In this document: positions 27,372 to 36,619 of the stretch, piece by piece | How the letters are laid out: each line of letters opens with the position of its first letter | Numbering within the stretch: the stretch's first letter is position 1 | Source of the DNA: Leptolyngbya subtilissima AS-A7 | GTDB lineage: Bacteria > Cyanobacteriota > Cyanobacteriia > Phormidesmidales > Phormidesmidaceae | NCBI RefSeq assembly: GCF_039962255.1 | Contig: NZ_JAMPKY010000006.1 | Span: forward strand, 186,001-250,000 | Direction of reading: 5' to 3' | Length of the DNA stretch: 64,000 nucleotides | Position numbers and translations under genes: made by a program | The notes under the pieces: model-generated | Database searches by the model: none | Told to the model about the DNA's origin: nothing | What the model saw: only the letters and a program-made list of their open reading frames with translations

Positions 27372-28091
27372 ATGAATGGGTTAGCACGCTATGCCGTCGG
27401 TGTAACAGGCTTATTTCTGCCCACCCTGTTCTCAAATATTGCCCCTGCTGAGGCTGTCACTTTAACAGACAACAGATTTGGAGAAACAGTCGGGTTTGTG
27501 GGGGCCGACTTTGACAATAACGACAGCGGCACTTCAGCGACAGAGTTTGGGTCAGGGTTTGATATCAGCCAGGCGGCCCATATCACTGAGATTCTTTGGA
27601 GCGGAACCTACGGACCCAGCCGTACCCGAACTCCCTTTACAGACAATTTCTCTGTGCGCCTGTTTACCCTCAATGGCGTTGATGACTTTGGTAGAGTGTT
27701 AACTTCTCCTCTGGCTACCCTAATAGGCGATATTAGCTACGTTATAGAGCCCGTTCAAATTTATAATTCCACTGACGTAGTGGATGTATATTTCTACACG
27801 CTGTCGCTGTCTACACCGTTTAGCCTGGGCTCGGGGGGCTACCTGCTGTCAATTATGAACGACACCAGTGCTGACCTCGACGACAACTGGGGTTGGACTC
27901 GAACCGACCAAGGCGGAGCACTATTTACATACGATCCTACAGAACCCTGGGAAATGCTGTCTGGAGGACTATATTTTGCAATTCAGGGTGAGACCAAAGA
28001 CGACCCTCAGGCGGTGCCAACGCCAATGCTACTGCTAGGTCTGTTGGGTTTTGGGGTGACCGCTTGGCGTCAGCGCAAGCGTAGGGCCTGA
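27372..28091 (+). CDS. Secreted protein with PTPA/PEP-CTERM sorting signal
   Basis: A 239-residue exported protein. The N-terminus has a signal peptide (YAVGVTGLFLPTLF... cleaved near APAEA). The body is Asp/Gly/Thr-rich and beta-strand-like, without cysteines, and has no enzymatic motif. The C-terminus VPTPMLLLGLLGFGVTAWRQRKRR has the proline motif, hydrophobic helix and basic tail of PEP-CTERM/PTPA-CTERM anchors handled by exosortase. The ATG at 27372 was chosen over a TTG three codons earlier. No exosortase gene is in the window. A terminator follows five bases after the stop. Confidence 0.85.
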   Translation: MNGLARYAVGVTGLFLPTLFSNIAPAEAVTLTDNRFGETVGFVGADFDNNDSGTSATEFGSGFDISQAAHITEILWSGTYGPSRTRTPFTDNFSVRLFTLNGVDDFGRVLTSPLATLIGDISYVIEPVQIYNSTDVVDVYFYTLSLSTPFSLGSGGYLLSIMNDTSADLDDNWGWTRTDQGGALFTYDPTEPWEMLSGGLYFAIQGETKDDPQAVPTPMLLLGLLGFGVTAWRQRKRRA

Positions 28092-28095
28092 GCAA

Positions 28096-28130
28096 CTGCG
28101 GGCAAGCGTCAATAGTTGCCCGCAGATTTT
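28096..28130 (+). terminator. Rho-independent terminator of the PTPA-CTERM gene
   Basis: Ten-base perfect arms (CTGCGGGCAA/TTGCCCGCAG) with a ten-base loop, followed by ATTTT. The rest of the 316-base gap 28092-28407 contains an open frame at 28192-28449 that reads like a coding remnant, but no family was recognised. Confidence 0.75.
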
Positions 28131-28407
28131 GGTGGGCGATCGCCTCGATGAGACGCTGCTGAAGCTGGTCGATGAGCATTGACCGCTGGCAATGGTAGGC
28201 GATCGCCAGCCGCTACCCAAACGGAAACGGCTGCCAGGGAATTTATTCAGCCCAGAGGTTTATCATCGGGCCATCGGGTCGGCGGCGAGGGCGGCGATTG
28301 CAGCATCCAACGCCTGGCCAGGCTTGCCTGTTGGAGAAGTGATCGCAAGAAAGGTGCGCTATTGCCTCTGCAACACCGCACCTCAAGGTCATATTTCGAA
28401 TGAATTT

Positions 28408-28965
28408 TTATGCTTGTTCCCAGAGTTCTCTAACGCCATTTTCAGGTAGCCAGGTGGCAATTTCCTGAATGCGCTCTTCGGATAGCTCTCTCTTAGTGGC
28501 GGTGAAAACGGCTTTTACAGCCTTCTTACGCTCGGCGTCTTTGTTGGTGGGGTCGCGTCGTAAACCACCCTCATTCGCTACCCGGAAGAAGAAGCGATCG
28601 GAGTCAATTTTGAAAATTCCCGGCCCCTGCCAAGGCGGACGCACCCGGCTCAAAAATCCAACGAGAGGGTTGCTGTCTTTCCACAGGTCAGTTACCTCCA
28701 TTTGCAGGGCTTTTTCGTCGGTTGGCATGGCTTCTTCATGCAGTTCGTTAGCAACCCGATCGGCTGCTTCGGTAGTCATCAAGTCGCGCATGACGCGAAA
28801 AACAACTTCAGTAAAGTCTCTGGCATCGTAGGGCTCAGCGAAGCCCCCTTCAACCATCACATACTCTAAAAAAGACCGATCTTTATCGGCGATCGCCAAC
28901 CTAGAATCTTCTGTTTCGGTCGGGTCAAGCCCTTGAATTTCTCTCTCTGTAGTTTTATCTACCAT
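28408..28965 (-). CDS. DUF2267 domain protein
   Basis: A 185-residue soluble protein with a DUF2267 domain: FLEYVMVEGGF, ARDFTEVVFRVMRDLMTTEAADRVANEL and a PTDEKALQMEV segment match the family. The N-terminal 25 residues are acidic and probably disordered. The function is unknown; DUF2267 proteins are small helical proteins, often near stress genes. It is followed by 326 bases without a recognised gene (28966-29291), which must hold the divergent promoters of this gene and the secreted protein. Confidence 0.85.
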   Translation of the reverse strand: MVDKTTEREIQGLDPTETEDSRLAIADKDRSFLEYVMVEGGFAEPYDARDFTEVVFRVMRDLMTTEAADRVANELHEEAMPTDEKALQMEVTDLWKDSNPLVGFLSRVRPPWQGPGIFKIDSDRFFFRVANEGGLRRDPTNKDAERKKAVKAVFTATKRELSEERIQEIATWLPENGVRELWEQA

Positions 28966-29291
28966 GCTTACTTCCTCTATTGATTTACATCAATCTTTCT
29001 TTCAGTAAAGGTTAAGCAACTTAAAACTATTGCACTTCCCTCAGGGGTTCAAGTTTGATTGGGTCATCAGATAGATATCGTGAGCAATGTTGGGCGATCG
29101 CCACCGGAGTCTCCCTGTTGGAAGACAAAGGGAGGACAGTAGGATGGTTGGAGAAAGATCCTCTCGCTTTGGAATAGCGTTTGGCGAGGGTGAATGAGTC
29201 GCAGCAGGTGACAGTTTCAGTTTTTGTAACCATCCTGAGCTAACTACCCCCGTCGCGTAGGTTAGGGGCATAGCTTTGCGAGGGCCTGAGG

Positions 29292-30668
29292 ATGGAACAC
29301 CGCTGGAATGTTTGGTTACTGGGCGCAATTGCGGCAGGAGCTCTGCCCATGGCCCTTGCCGCCCCAACTCAGGCCTGGGATCCGATCGCCCCTAACCCCA
29401 ACGCCAATTCCGACGCTAACGCCAACCCTACAGAAAGTTCTATGCCACCGATCGTGCAGCGCCAGGCCTATGACCGCTACCTCCAGGTAATCGAGCGCAC
29501 CCAGGCGATGGTAAGCGACCCCGTCGCTCGCCGGCTGGCCGAAGCGCTCAATCTCAATGTCCTTAATGTCACCTGGGAAGACACCGGGCGCTTTTACGGC
29601 TCCTCCGTTGGCTCCAATATCAGCGACATGACCATTCAGGTGCAGCAGCAGGATCCCGTTAGCGGGCAGCACCAGCTGCACCTGATGCCGGTGATTCGCC
29701 ATCCCAACTTTGAAGATATCAGCGCCGACATTCCCCTAGAGAGCTTCTTTCTTCAAGTGGGCAACGAGAACGGCGAAGACCTGCGCCGAGTGGCGCTGAG
29801 CGAAGTGCTGGGCGATCTGCGGAGCTATCTCAGCACTCCAGATTCTTGGAGCGGGCGAGGGCGATCGCTCCTTGCCCCTAGGCGTGATAGCCATGTGCTG
29901 GTCAGTGCTCAGGCCTGCTTTTTGCCGATTCCTCAAGAGGGTATGGCCACATTCAACCCGGTGCTGTTTAACTATCAGTCGCGACCCGGTGATCCGGCAG
30001 TGCTGACCATTCTCGCCACCCGCGAAGGCACCAGCGTCACCGTGATCGACAACCAGCGCGATGGCTTTGAGGCAGGGCAAACCTGGGGTCAGCGCCTGTT
30101 TTTCAACAAAAATGGCGAACGGGCCAGCTTTACAGGTCAGCGCCTCAGCGATTTTCAGGCGGTGGAGAACCCTGGCGGGCGGCCTGAAGCCGCTGAGGAT
30201 GACACCGAGGGGCTAAATATGGTGCTGCTGATTCAGGTACCCCTCAAACAGCGGGCACCCATGCGCGAGTCATCCTTTGACAGTATGGCCCCCGCCGCCC
30301 CCATGGCCGCCGCCCCCCTGATGGAATCTCGTGGCCCCAGCGATGTAGAAGCCGCCGTCATCGGCCACGGCGCGGTGGAAGGGCCGTTTACTGAAATTGA
30401 CAACCTCGCCATTGAGCGCGACCCAGACTATCCCATTCGGGTCACGGTGCAGTTCTACAAAGCCACAAGCAACGGCGTGGTGTCAGAGGCCGACATGGCC
30501 GAAATTCGCGAGCAGATCGATCGCGTCTATGCCGAAGCCGACTACGTAGGCAGCCTGGTGGTGGATGGCCCCAGCGATCGCCCCACCGAGCACGACGGCC
30601 CTAAAGATGAGCCTGCCGACTGGTGGCAGCGCTTTTGGGAATACCAGCGCAACTTCCTCAATCGCTAG
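29292..30668 (+). CDS. Secreted protein of unknown function (458 residues)
   Basis: The N-terminus MEHRWNVWLLGAIAAGALPM followed by ALAAPTQA is a classical signal peptide with a likely cleavage near residue 28. The mature part begins with an Asn/Ala-rich low-complexity segment and then a mixed alpha/beta region with no family I recognise. A Met/Ala/Pro-rich linker lies near residues 340-360, and the C-terminus is acidic (DGPKDEPADWWQRFWEY). It is probably periplasmic or extracellular. Its last four bases overlap the prmC stop on the other strand (shared CTAG). Confidence 0.75.
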   Translation: MEHRWNVWLLGAIAAGALPMALAAPTQAWDPIAPNPNANSDANANPTESSMPPIVQRQAYDRYLQVIERTQAMVSDPVARRLAEALNLNVLNVTWEDTGRFYGSSVGSNISDMTIQVQQQDPVSGQHQLHLMPVIRHPNFEDISADIPLESFFLQVGNENGEDLRRVALSEVLGDLRSYLSTPDSWSGRGRSLLAPRRDSHVLVSAQACFLPIPQEGMATFNPVLFNYQSRPGDPAVLTILATREGTSVTVIDNQRDGFEAGQTWGQRLFFNKNGERASFTGQRLSDFQAVENPGGRPEAAEDDTEGLNMVLLIQVPLKQRAPMRESSFDSMAPAAPMAAAPLMESRGPSDVEAAVIGHGAVEGPFTEIDNLAIERDPDYPIRVTVQFYKATSNGVVSEADMAEIREQIDRVYAEADYVGSLVVDGPSDRPTEHDGPKDEPADWWQRFWEYQRNFLNR

Positions 30669-31594
30669 AGTTTGGGGGCGTAGACCGCTTGCACAAAGCG
30701 ATCGCGCCCTGCCAAGTCCAAACAAATCTCAATGTCGCGATAGCACCCCTGCGCTTCAAGCAGGGCTTTAACCGCCTCCCCCTGCCCCGCCATCATCTCC
30801 ACAAGCCAAAGACCACCCGGCACCAGATATTCGGGAGCCTGAGCTGCAAGCACCCTGAGATCACTTAAGCCATCGTCGCCGCCATCCAAAGCGCTGGCAG
30901 GTTCGTGGTTAATCACCTCGGGTTGAAGCGTTGGCAGCAGCGCCGAGGGAATGTAGGGCGGGTTCGACACCATAGCGCTGAGCTGGCCTCGGTAGGACGT
31001 TAACGGTTCAAACCAAGATCCGTTGTAGAACGTGATCCGATTCTGTAAGCCTGCGCGGTCTGCATTGTCTCGGGCGATCGCCAGCGCCTCAGCACTAAAA
31101 TCTACCGCCAAGATGCGAGCCGACGGAAAGGTTTGGGCGAGACCCAAAGCAATCGCGCCACTGCCCGTTCCCATATCGACCCAAATGCCCTGGGCCAGCT
31201 GATCTCCGAGGGGGCTGCGGGCGATCGCAGCCTCGGCTAGATCAATTATTAGCTCTGTCTCAGGGCGGGGAATCAGCACCGCCGGAGACACGGTCAACAT
31301 CAGGTCGCGCCAGGGAGTTTCGCCTACCAAATATTGCACGGGGGTGCGTTGCGTAAGGCGCTGCTGCCAGCGACGCTCCAATTTGGCTAGAGAATAGCGG
31401 AGAGTGATCTGCGATCGCTGGTGCACCGTGCCCAACCGTAGAGACAGCCGCTCCACATCCGCCACCGCCATCAGCAGCCAGTCCACTTCGTCAGCATCAA
31501 CTCCCGCCGCCTGGGCCTCTGCCAACGCCTTTTCGCGCCAGACCCACAATTCCGCCCCCGTCACGGCGCGATCGCTAGCTGTCATAGCCGCCAA
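30665..31594 (-). CDS. prmC: Peptide chain release factor N5-glutamine methyltransferase (PrmC)
   Basis: PrmC methylates the GGQ glutamine of peptide release factors with S-adenosylmethionine. The 309-residue protein has the N-terminal helical domain, the linker PRPETE (109-114), the SAM-binding VDMGTGSGAIAL (139-150) and the catalytic NPPY at 211-214. The start at 31594 gives the expected length. It converges with the secreted-protein gene and shares its stop region with it. No prfA is adjacent. Confidence 0.95.
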   Translation of the reverse strand: MAAMTASDRAVTGAELWVWREKALAEAQAAGVDADEVDWLLMAVADVERLSLRLGTVHQRSQITLRYSLAKLERRWQQRLTQRTPVQYLVGETPWRDLMLTVSPAVLIPRPETELIIDLAEAAIARSPLGDQLAQGIWVDMGTGSGAIALGLAQTFPSARILAVDFSAEALAIARDNADRAGLQNRITFYNGSWFEPLTSYRGQLSAMVSNPPYIPSALLPTLQPEVINHEPASALDGGDDGLSDLRVLAAQAPEYLVPGGLWLVEMMAGQGEAVKALLEAQGCYRDIEICLDLAGRDRFVQAVYAPKL

Positions 31595-31719
31595 TCTTCC
31601 CTAAACCGTGGGTCACACAAATCTCCTTGCACTAGCCCAGGTAAATTTTGAAGCCCCACGCTACCTTGCCAAAATCGCCAATCCAAAATTCTTGAACGCA
31701 AAGCGAGTCTGCCCCTACA

Positions 31720-31758
31720 ATCCATCCACCCCCTACCCCCTCACCCATCCACTCCCCT
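31720..31758 (+). repeat. Copy of the CCCATCCA-type intergenic repeat
   Basis: C-rich sequence with units ATCCATCCACCCC and CACCCATCCACTCCCC. It overlaps the end of the M15 gene by two bases. Flanking genes are both on the minus strand, so here it lies upstream of prmC in G-rich sense. Confidence 0.6.
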
Positions 31759-33418
31759 AACGCGTCCACCGCACCTTAGACCCGCGCGCATCCAAATGCA
31801 CCAGCGCTGGGAACTGGCTGTAGCGCCCCAATCCCCCCGGCCACCAAGGGTCCAGCGCCCAATAAACTTGGTTTCCAGTTAGCCCCATGCAGTAAAAGTC
31901 GATGGCGTCGCCCACAATATGGCGACTCTCGGAGGCACCACCGACCCGACTGTCGATCTCAGCGGGGCGGTACCAGCTAGTGATTAGGAAAGGGCGACCG
32001 ATGCGATCGCGAGCCTGCTGGGCCAGAACGGCAATACGCACAATGGCATCTACCGTGGCCTGGTTAGAAGGCATGCGGACACCGCCACGGGTGGCTTCCG
32101 ACCAGGTAAAGTTGCCGTTAGGCACAATGCTGGCGTCGAGCTGAATATTGTTGGGGGTCCACTGAGCGGGACGCGGTGGCAGTGGGGCAGGCACCGGGGC
32201 GGGCATGGCCTCGGGCGACGAGGGGGCAGCCCGCTCCAGCCGCCGCAGATCCTCGAATAGCGACTGAATCGCGGGAATCCGCCCCTCTAGTCGCCGCCAC
32301 AGCTGCACCAGGCGAATCAATGCCTCCCGCTGGTCTTCGGTGGGGGTGTAGGTGGTGGGGATGTTGGCCGCAAAGTCGAGCAGGGCGCGATCGAGGGTGC
32401 GGGCGGTCGTGACTAGGGCAGCCGGGTCGTCGGCGTTTTGCGCCAGGTCGTCGGGGTTGACACCCAGCTGCTGAATGGCGGTGGTGCGCGAGTCGAGGCC
32501 GAACCAGCGGCGGTAGCTCTCGGTTAGCGCAAAACGCAGATCGCCCTGACCGTTGTAGAGACTAGGTATTTTTTGCACAAAGGCGAGCAGCGCCGAGTCA
32601 AGGGTCTCCAGGTTCGTTTCATGGGCAAAGGGATCGTTGGTGAGCAGCCAGGCGATCGCCTCCTCCCGCGCATCCATCGCCCGCCACAGCTGCACCAGGC
32701 GAATCAGCGCCTCGCGCTGGTTGGGGTAACCCGCGTAGTAGCGACCCACCGACTGCATAAAGGCCACCAGCGCGTTGTCCAAAGCCGCTTCATCGGGCAC
32801 CTGGTCAACCACCGGCACGTTCAAAATTTCGTACACCGCCGCCGCCGTGTTGAGCTGTCGCCACAGCCTCACCGCCTCAACCATGGCCTGCCGTTGAAAG
32901 TCGAGCCGTCCATAGTTGGGTGGCACCCGCTCAGCAAAGGCCAACAGGGCCGAGTCGAGCTGACCTACAGTTTGGGGCAGCTGCGCCTCGCTGTAGTCGA
33001 TACTGATATCCGCGAGGTAAGCCTGGAGCAGGGCGGCAGCATCGCAGGGCTCAAGCTGGGCGGCATCGCGATCGCCCTCCGTTGGCGTAAAACCGTTCGC
33101 TACCGCTTGCAGAAAGCGATCGCTGTAGCGGCCCACGCTGACATCCCAAATGTCGGCCCCGTTCCAGCCCTGCTCAATGAGGCCAGTGGTGAGGCTGCGC
33201 AGGGTATTAGCGGCGTACTGCACCTGGGCCGCGAAGGTATCGACCTCACCCATATCTACCTGGTTCACCGGAGCAATGCCTAGGCCCGTTTCGCCGTCGG
33301 TGAGCTGGGGCTGGTTATGCACTGCGTAGAGGGCGGCCAAAATGGGCTTGTGCACCCCCGCTCGCCCCCCTTCCAATAGATAGTAATAGTTGCGCTGATC
33401 GGGTGCTAACGTGCTCAT
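31757..33418 (-). CDS. M15 family peptidoglycan peptidase with four helical repeats
   Basis: A 553-residue protein. The C-terminal domain (about 430-553) is an M15-type zinc peptidase: SRHIVGDAIDF carries the metal-binding His and Asp, and LVHLDARG the second His. The N-terminal part resembles a chitosanase/lysozyme-like or binding module (RAGVHKPILAALY). In between are four copies of a motif of the form LDxALLxFxxxIPxxY...QREALIRLVQLWRxL...AIxxL. Family members trim cell-wall peptides. No signal peptide is visible, which is odd for a wall enzyme. The start at 33418 is preferred over upstream ATGs at 33427 and 33487 because the latter overlaps the divergent HAD gene. Confidence 0.82.
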   Translation of the reverse strand: MSTLAPDQRNYYYLLEGGRAGVHKPILAALYAVHNQPQLTDGETGLGIAPVNQVDMGEVDTFAAQVQYAANTLRSLTTGLIEQGWNGADIWDVSVGRYSDRFLQAVANGFTPTEGDRDAAQLEPCDAAALLQAYLADISIDYSEAQLPQTVGQLDSALLAFAERVPPNYGRLDFQRQAMVEAVRLWRQLNTAAAVYEILNVPVVDQVPDEAALDNALVAFMQSVGRYYAGYPNQREALIRLVQLWRAMDAREEAIAWLLTNDPFAHETNLETLDSALLAFVQKIPSLYNGQGDLRFALTESYRRWFGLDSRTTAIQQLGVNPDDLAQNADDPAALVTTARTLDRALLDFAANIPTTYTPTEDQREALIRLVQLWRRLEGRIPAIQSLFEDLRRLERAAPSSPEAMPAPVPAPLPPRPAQWTPNNIQLDASIVPNGNFTWSEATRGGVRMPSNQATVDAIVRIAVLAQQARDRIGRPFLITSWYRPAEIDSRVGGASESRHIVGDAIDFYCMGLTGNQVYWALDPWWPGGLGRYSQFPALVHLDARGSKVRWTR

Positions 33419-33472
33419 AGCGTGCATTAAGCCACAATGACCTGTCCACAGTAACCACAAAGTGTAAACTCG

Positions 33473-34240
33473 ATGGGCGAAGTTCAACCATTACCCAGCC
33501 ACGGGTTTTCACCCCGACCCCAGCTGCTAGCCACCGACATGGATGGCACCCTCACCCGCCAGGGCAAGTTTACCCCCGCCCTACTGCAAGGGCTAGAACA
33601 GCTCCAGGGTTTAGGTCTGCCGGTGATGATTGTCACCGGGCGATCGGCAGGATGGGTGAATGGCCTCGCCCACTATCTCCCCGTAGTTGGGGCCATGGCC
33701 GAAAACGGCGGCATCTACTTTCCCCACAACGGGCCGCCAGAGCCATTAGTTGAAATTCCCAACTTGGTCGCCCACCGTCAGCTGCTGCAAAAGGCCTTTA
33801 CCCAACTTCAGTGGCGGTGGCCTAAGCTGCGCGAGTCAGACGACAATCGCTTTCGTCTCACCGACTGGACGTTTGACATTGAGGGCCTAACCCAGGCCGA
33901 TCTAGATGAAATGGCAGAGCTGTGCCAATCGCTGGCCTGGGGGTTTACCTACAGCACCGTGCAGTGCCACCTATTTACGCTGGGTCAGTCTAAGGCAGCG
34001 GGCTTGCAGCGGGTGGTCAAGCGCTACTTTGCGCCGATCGCCGCCGCTGAGGTCTTGACCGTGGGCGACAGCCCCAACGATGAGAGCATGTTTAACCCAG
34101 CCCTGTTTCCCCAATCGGTGGGGGTGGCCAACGTGGTCGATTACTGGCCCCGGCTTACCCATCACCCCACCTACATCACCAAGTCCACCGAAGTGGCAGG
34201 ATTTTTAGAACTCGTAGAAGCCCTAGTGCAGAATTCTTAG
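33473..34240 (+). CDS. HAD superfamily IIB hydrolase (Cof/sucrose-phosphatase-like)
   Basis: A 255-residue phosphatase with ATDMDGTLT (motif I, two Asp), TGRSAGWV (motif II), the Lys of SKAAGLQR (motif III) and GDSPNDESMF (motif IV) in the correct order. The IIB cap between motifs II and III matches Cof-type and sucrose-phosphate-phosphatase-type enzymes; the substrate cannot be read from the sequence. The start lies 54 bases from the divergent M15 gene, so they share a promoter region. Confidence 0.88.
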   Translation: MGEVQPLPSHGFSPRPQLLATDMDGTLTRQGKFTPALLQGLEQLQGLGLPVMIVTGRSAGWVNGLAHYLPVVGAMAENGGIYFPHNGPPEPLVEIPNLVAHRQLLQKAFTQLQWRWPKLRESDDNRFRLTDWTFDIEGLTQADLDEMAELCQSLAWGFTYSTVQCHLFTLGQSKAAGLQRVVKRYFAPIAAAEVLTVGDSPNDESMFNPALFPQSVGVANVVDYWPRLTHHPTYITKSTEVAGFLELVEALVQNS

Positions 34241-34863
34241 AATTAGCTTGGGAGTGACCAGTTTTGTAACAAAAAAAGACGTTGTTTCCTATCGCTGACA
34301 ACCAAATCCCATAACGTTGTTAGACATAAAACATTGTTGAAGTTTTGACCCTATGGGTGGGCAGTACTTTTACCATGCCAGACAAGGGGCAAGGCTTTTC
34401 TGCCGACTACTCTGCTCTACTCGGTCGAGGTGTCGTGCTCTGAAGTGTTTCATTTTGTTGAAATCAAAAAACAATCTGAATATCTAGACCATCTAGGTCA
34501 GTAGGGGAGATTGTAGTAGTCGGCAAGGTGGGGCAATTTTGTAGAAAATACATGTAAAACCAGGCCATTTAGACTGATTGACCATCCTTGTAATTCTCTT
34601 TAAACCGGGGGTTATGCCGACGGACCAGCCCCTTCGCCCCTGTCTAGAACCTATTACACGACTTTGCGATTCCCTTTGGGACGGCAAGCCGATCGCCCCT
34701 CCGACAAACCACTTCACTGCCTCGCGCTCGCTGAGCCTGACGCAAAATTTGACTCCCTTTGATCCTGTTTCCCTGACGCTAAGGTTGGGATCTTTTTTAT
34801 CGCTATTCTCCCGTTTACTGCCTGCGTTTTTGTTGTTTAAGGCCATTTCCTGCGTAATACCCT
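34241..34863. other. Leader region upstream of pntA with a terminator-like hairpin
   Basis: A 623-base gap without a convincing gene. At 34761-34798 GATCC...GGATC with a weaker inner CCT/AGG pairing is followed by six T residues. It may be the terminator of a short non-coding transcript or an attenuator 65 bases before pntA. A plus frame beginning at 34578 overlaps pntA in another frame and is not credible. Confidence 0.4.
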
Positions 34864-36477
34864 ATGACCATTGCAGCACCCAAAGACAATTCTGTAGCCG
34901 CTCCCCTAGATGCCGCCCCCTCCGGGCTGAAGGTTGGCATTCCGAAGGAGGTGTTTGCGGGCGAACAGCGGGTCGCCGCTACCCCCGATACCGCCAAGAA
35001 ATTGCAAAAACTAGGCTTTGAGGTCTTGGTCGAAACCCAGGCCGGGGCCGGGGCCAGCTTTACCGACAGCGCCTATGAGGCCGCTGGCTGCACGGTGGTG
35101 GCCGATGCCGCCAGCCTGTGGGAAGCCGCCGATGTGGTGCTCAAGGTGCGATCGCCCCAGCACCACCCCACCCTCGATCGCCATGAGGCCACTCTGCTCA
35201 AGCCCGAGCAAACCCTGGTCAGCTTTATCTGGCCCGCCCAAAATCCTGAGCTGCTAGAGCAGCTAGCCGGCCAGGGTGGCACTGTCCTAGCGATGGATTC
35301 TGTCCCCCGCATTTCTCGCGCTCAAAAGCTGGATGCCCTCAGCTCGATGGCCAACATCGGTGGCTACCGAGCGGTGATCGAAGCCGCCAGCCACTTTGGT
35401 CGCTGCTTCACCGGACAAATTACCGCTGCGGGCAAAATGCCCCCCGCTAAGGTGATGGTGATTGGGGTTGGCGTGGCCGGGCTGGCTGCGATCGGGGCTG
35501 CCAAGAGTTTGGGGGCGATCGTTAAAGCCTTTGACACCCGCCTAGTGGTCAAAGAGCAGGTGCAGAGCCTAGGCGCAGAATTTCTAGAGCTGCACTTTGA
35601 AGAAGACGGCAGCGGCGAAGGGGGCTACGCCAAGGTGATGAGCCCAGCCTTTATCGCCGCCGAAATGGCCCTGTTTGCCCAGCAGGCCAAAGACGTTGAC
35701 ATCATCATCACCACAGCACTGATCCCCGGCAAACCAGCGCCGCTGCTGATCACCCAGGAAATGGTCGAGAGCATGAAGCCCGGCTCGGTAGTTGTCGATC
35801 TGGCCGCTGAGCAGGGGGGCAACTGCGAAGTCACCGAGCCCGGTCAGGTAACTTCTCACAACGGCGTCACTATTATTGGCCTGACCGACCTGCCCAGCCG
35901 CATGGCCTCCCAGGCCAGCCAGCTCTACGGCAACAACCTGGTGCACCTGCTCAGCGACCTGGGCGGAGCCGAAAACTTCACCATCGACATGGAAGACCAG
36001 GTAATTCGCGCCACCACGGTGATTCACAACGGCCAAGTGACCTGGCCGCCGCCAAAAGTGGAAGCTCCCGCCCCCACCCCCAGCAACCAACCGGCGATCG
36101 CCACCACCACCGCAGATGCTCCAGCAGCAAAATCCTGGTTTAGTCAGCTGCTCTGGCCCATGCTAATTGGCTTGGCCTGCGTTGCCATTGGCCTCTGGGC
36201 CCCCGCCTCGTTTATGACCCACCTGACCGTCTTCGTCCTGGCCAGCTTCCTCGGCTGGAAGGTGATTTGGGACGTATCGCCCAGCCTGCACACACCCCTG
36301 ATGAGCGTCACCAACGCTATCAGCGGCATCATTATCATCGGCGGCATGCTGCAAATTTCTAACAACATCGCCTCACCGATGACGATTTTAGGGGCGATCG
36401 CCCTATTCCTCGGCACCGTCAACATTGCCGGCGGCTTTATGGTCTCCCAGCGCATGCTGAACATGTTCCACAAGTAA
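34864..36477 (+). CDS. pntA: NAD(P) transhydrogenase subunit alpha (PntA), fused type
   Basis: A 537-residue subunit of the proton-translocating transhydrogenase, which uses the proton gradient to reduce NADP+ with NADH. Residues about 20-385 form the NAD(H)-binding domain I (KVGIPKEVFAGEQRVAATP, VMVIGVGVAGLAAIGAAK, and the RQD loop region). A Pro/Ala-rich linker follows (about 398-420). Four membrane helices complete domain II (LLWPMLIGLACVAIGLWAP onward). Many cyanobacteria split this into two genes; here it is one fused chain as in E. coli. pntB follows 142 bases downstream and the two act as one complex. Confidence 0.95.
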   Translation: MTIAAPKDNSVAAPLDAAPSGLKVGIPKEVFAGEQRVAATPDTAKKLQKLGFEVLVETQAGAGASFTDSAYEAAGCTVVADAASLWEAADVVLKVRSPQHHPTLDRHEATLLKPEQTLVSFIWPAQNPELLEQLAGQGGTVLAMDSVPRISRAQKLDALSSMANIGGYRAVIEAASHFGRCFTGQITAAGKMPPAKVMVIGVGVAGLAAIGAAKSLGAIVKAFDTRLVVKEQVQSLGAEFLELHFEEDGSGEGGYAKVMSPAFIAAEMALFAQQAKDVDIIITTALIPGKPAPLLITQEMVESMKPGSVVVDLAAEQGGNCEVTEPGQVTSHNGVTIIGLTDLPSRMASQASQLYGNNLVHLLSDLGGAENFTIDMEDQVIRATTVIHNGQVTWPPPKVEAPAPTPSNQPAIATTTADAPAAKSWFSQLLWPMLIGLACVAIGLWAPASFMTHLTVFVLASFLGWKVIWDVSPSLHTPLMSVTNAISGIIIIGGMLQISNNIASPMTILGAIALFLGTVNIAGGFMVSQRMLNMFHK

Positions 36478-36541
36478 CCCCTGGAGTGTAAGGGGTCAGA
36501 GGTAGGGGGTCTTGAACCCAAACCCCAAGCGTCCAGCAGAA

Positions 36542-36600
36542 TCCCCTACGCCTCACTCCCCACCCATCCACCCCCTACTCCCCACCCATCCATTCCCTCG
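36542..36600 (+). repeat. CCCATCCA-type repeat between pntA and pntB
   Basis: Two copies of a CACTCCCCACCCATCCACCC-like unit directly upstream of the pntB start (20 bases before it). It is one of the longest members of the dispersed family. Confidence 0.65.
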
Positions 36601-36619
36601 TCCCTTCATCTCCCCAGAA

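Noticed and set aside
28192-28449. An 85-codon frame after the PTPA-CTERM gene that partly reads like a coding sequence
   Set aside because: Overlaps the end of the DUF2267 gene, lacks a matching family and start signal; perhaps a remnant, but not supportable.
31008-31030. A tRNA-like T-arm sequence (GGTTCAAACC)
   Set aside because: It is within prmC and no cloverleaf could be drawn around it. No tRNA was found in the window.
34578-35021. A 147-codon plus-strand frame before and into pntA
   Set aside because: Overlaps pntA in another frame, has low-complexity basic composition and no family match.
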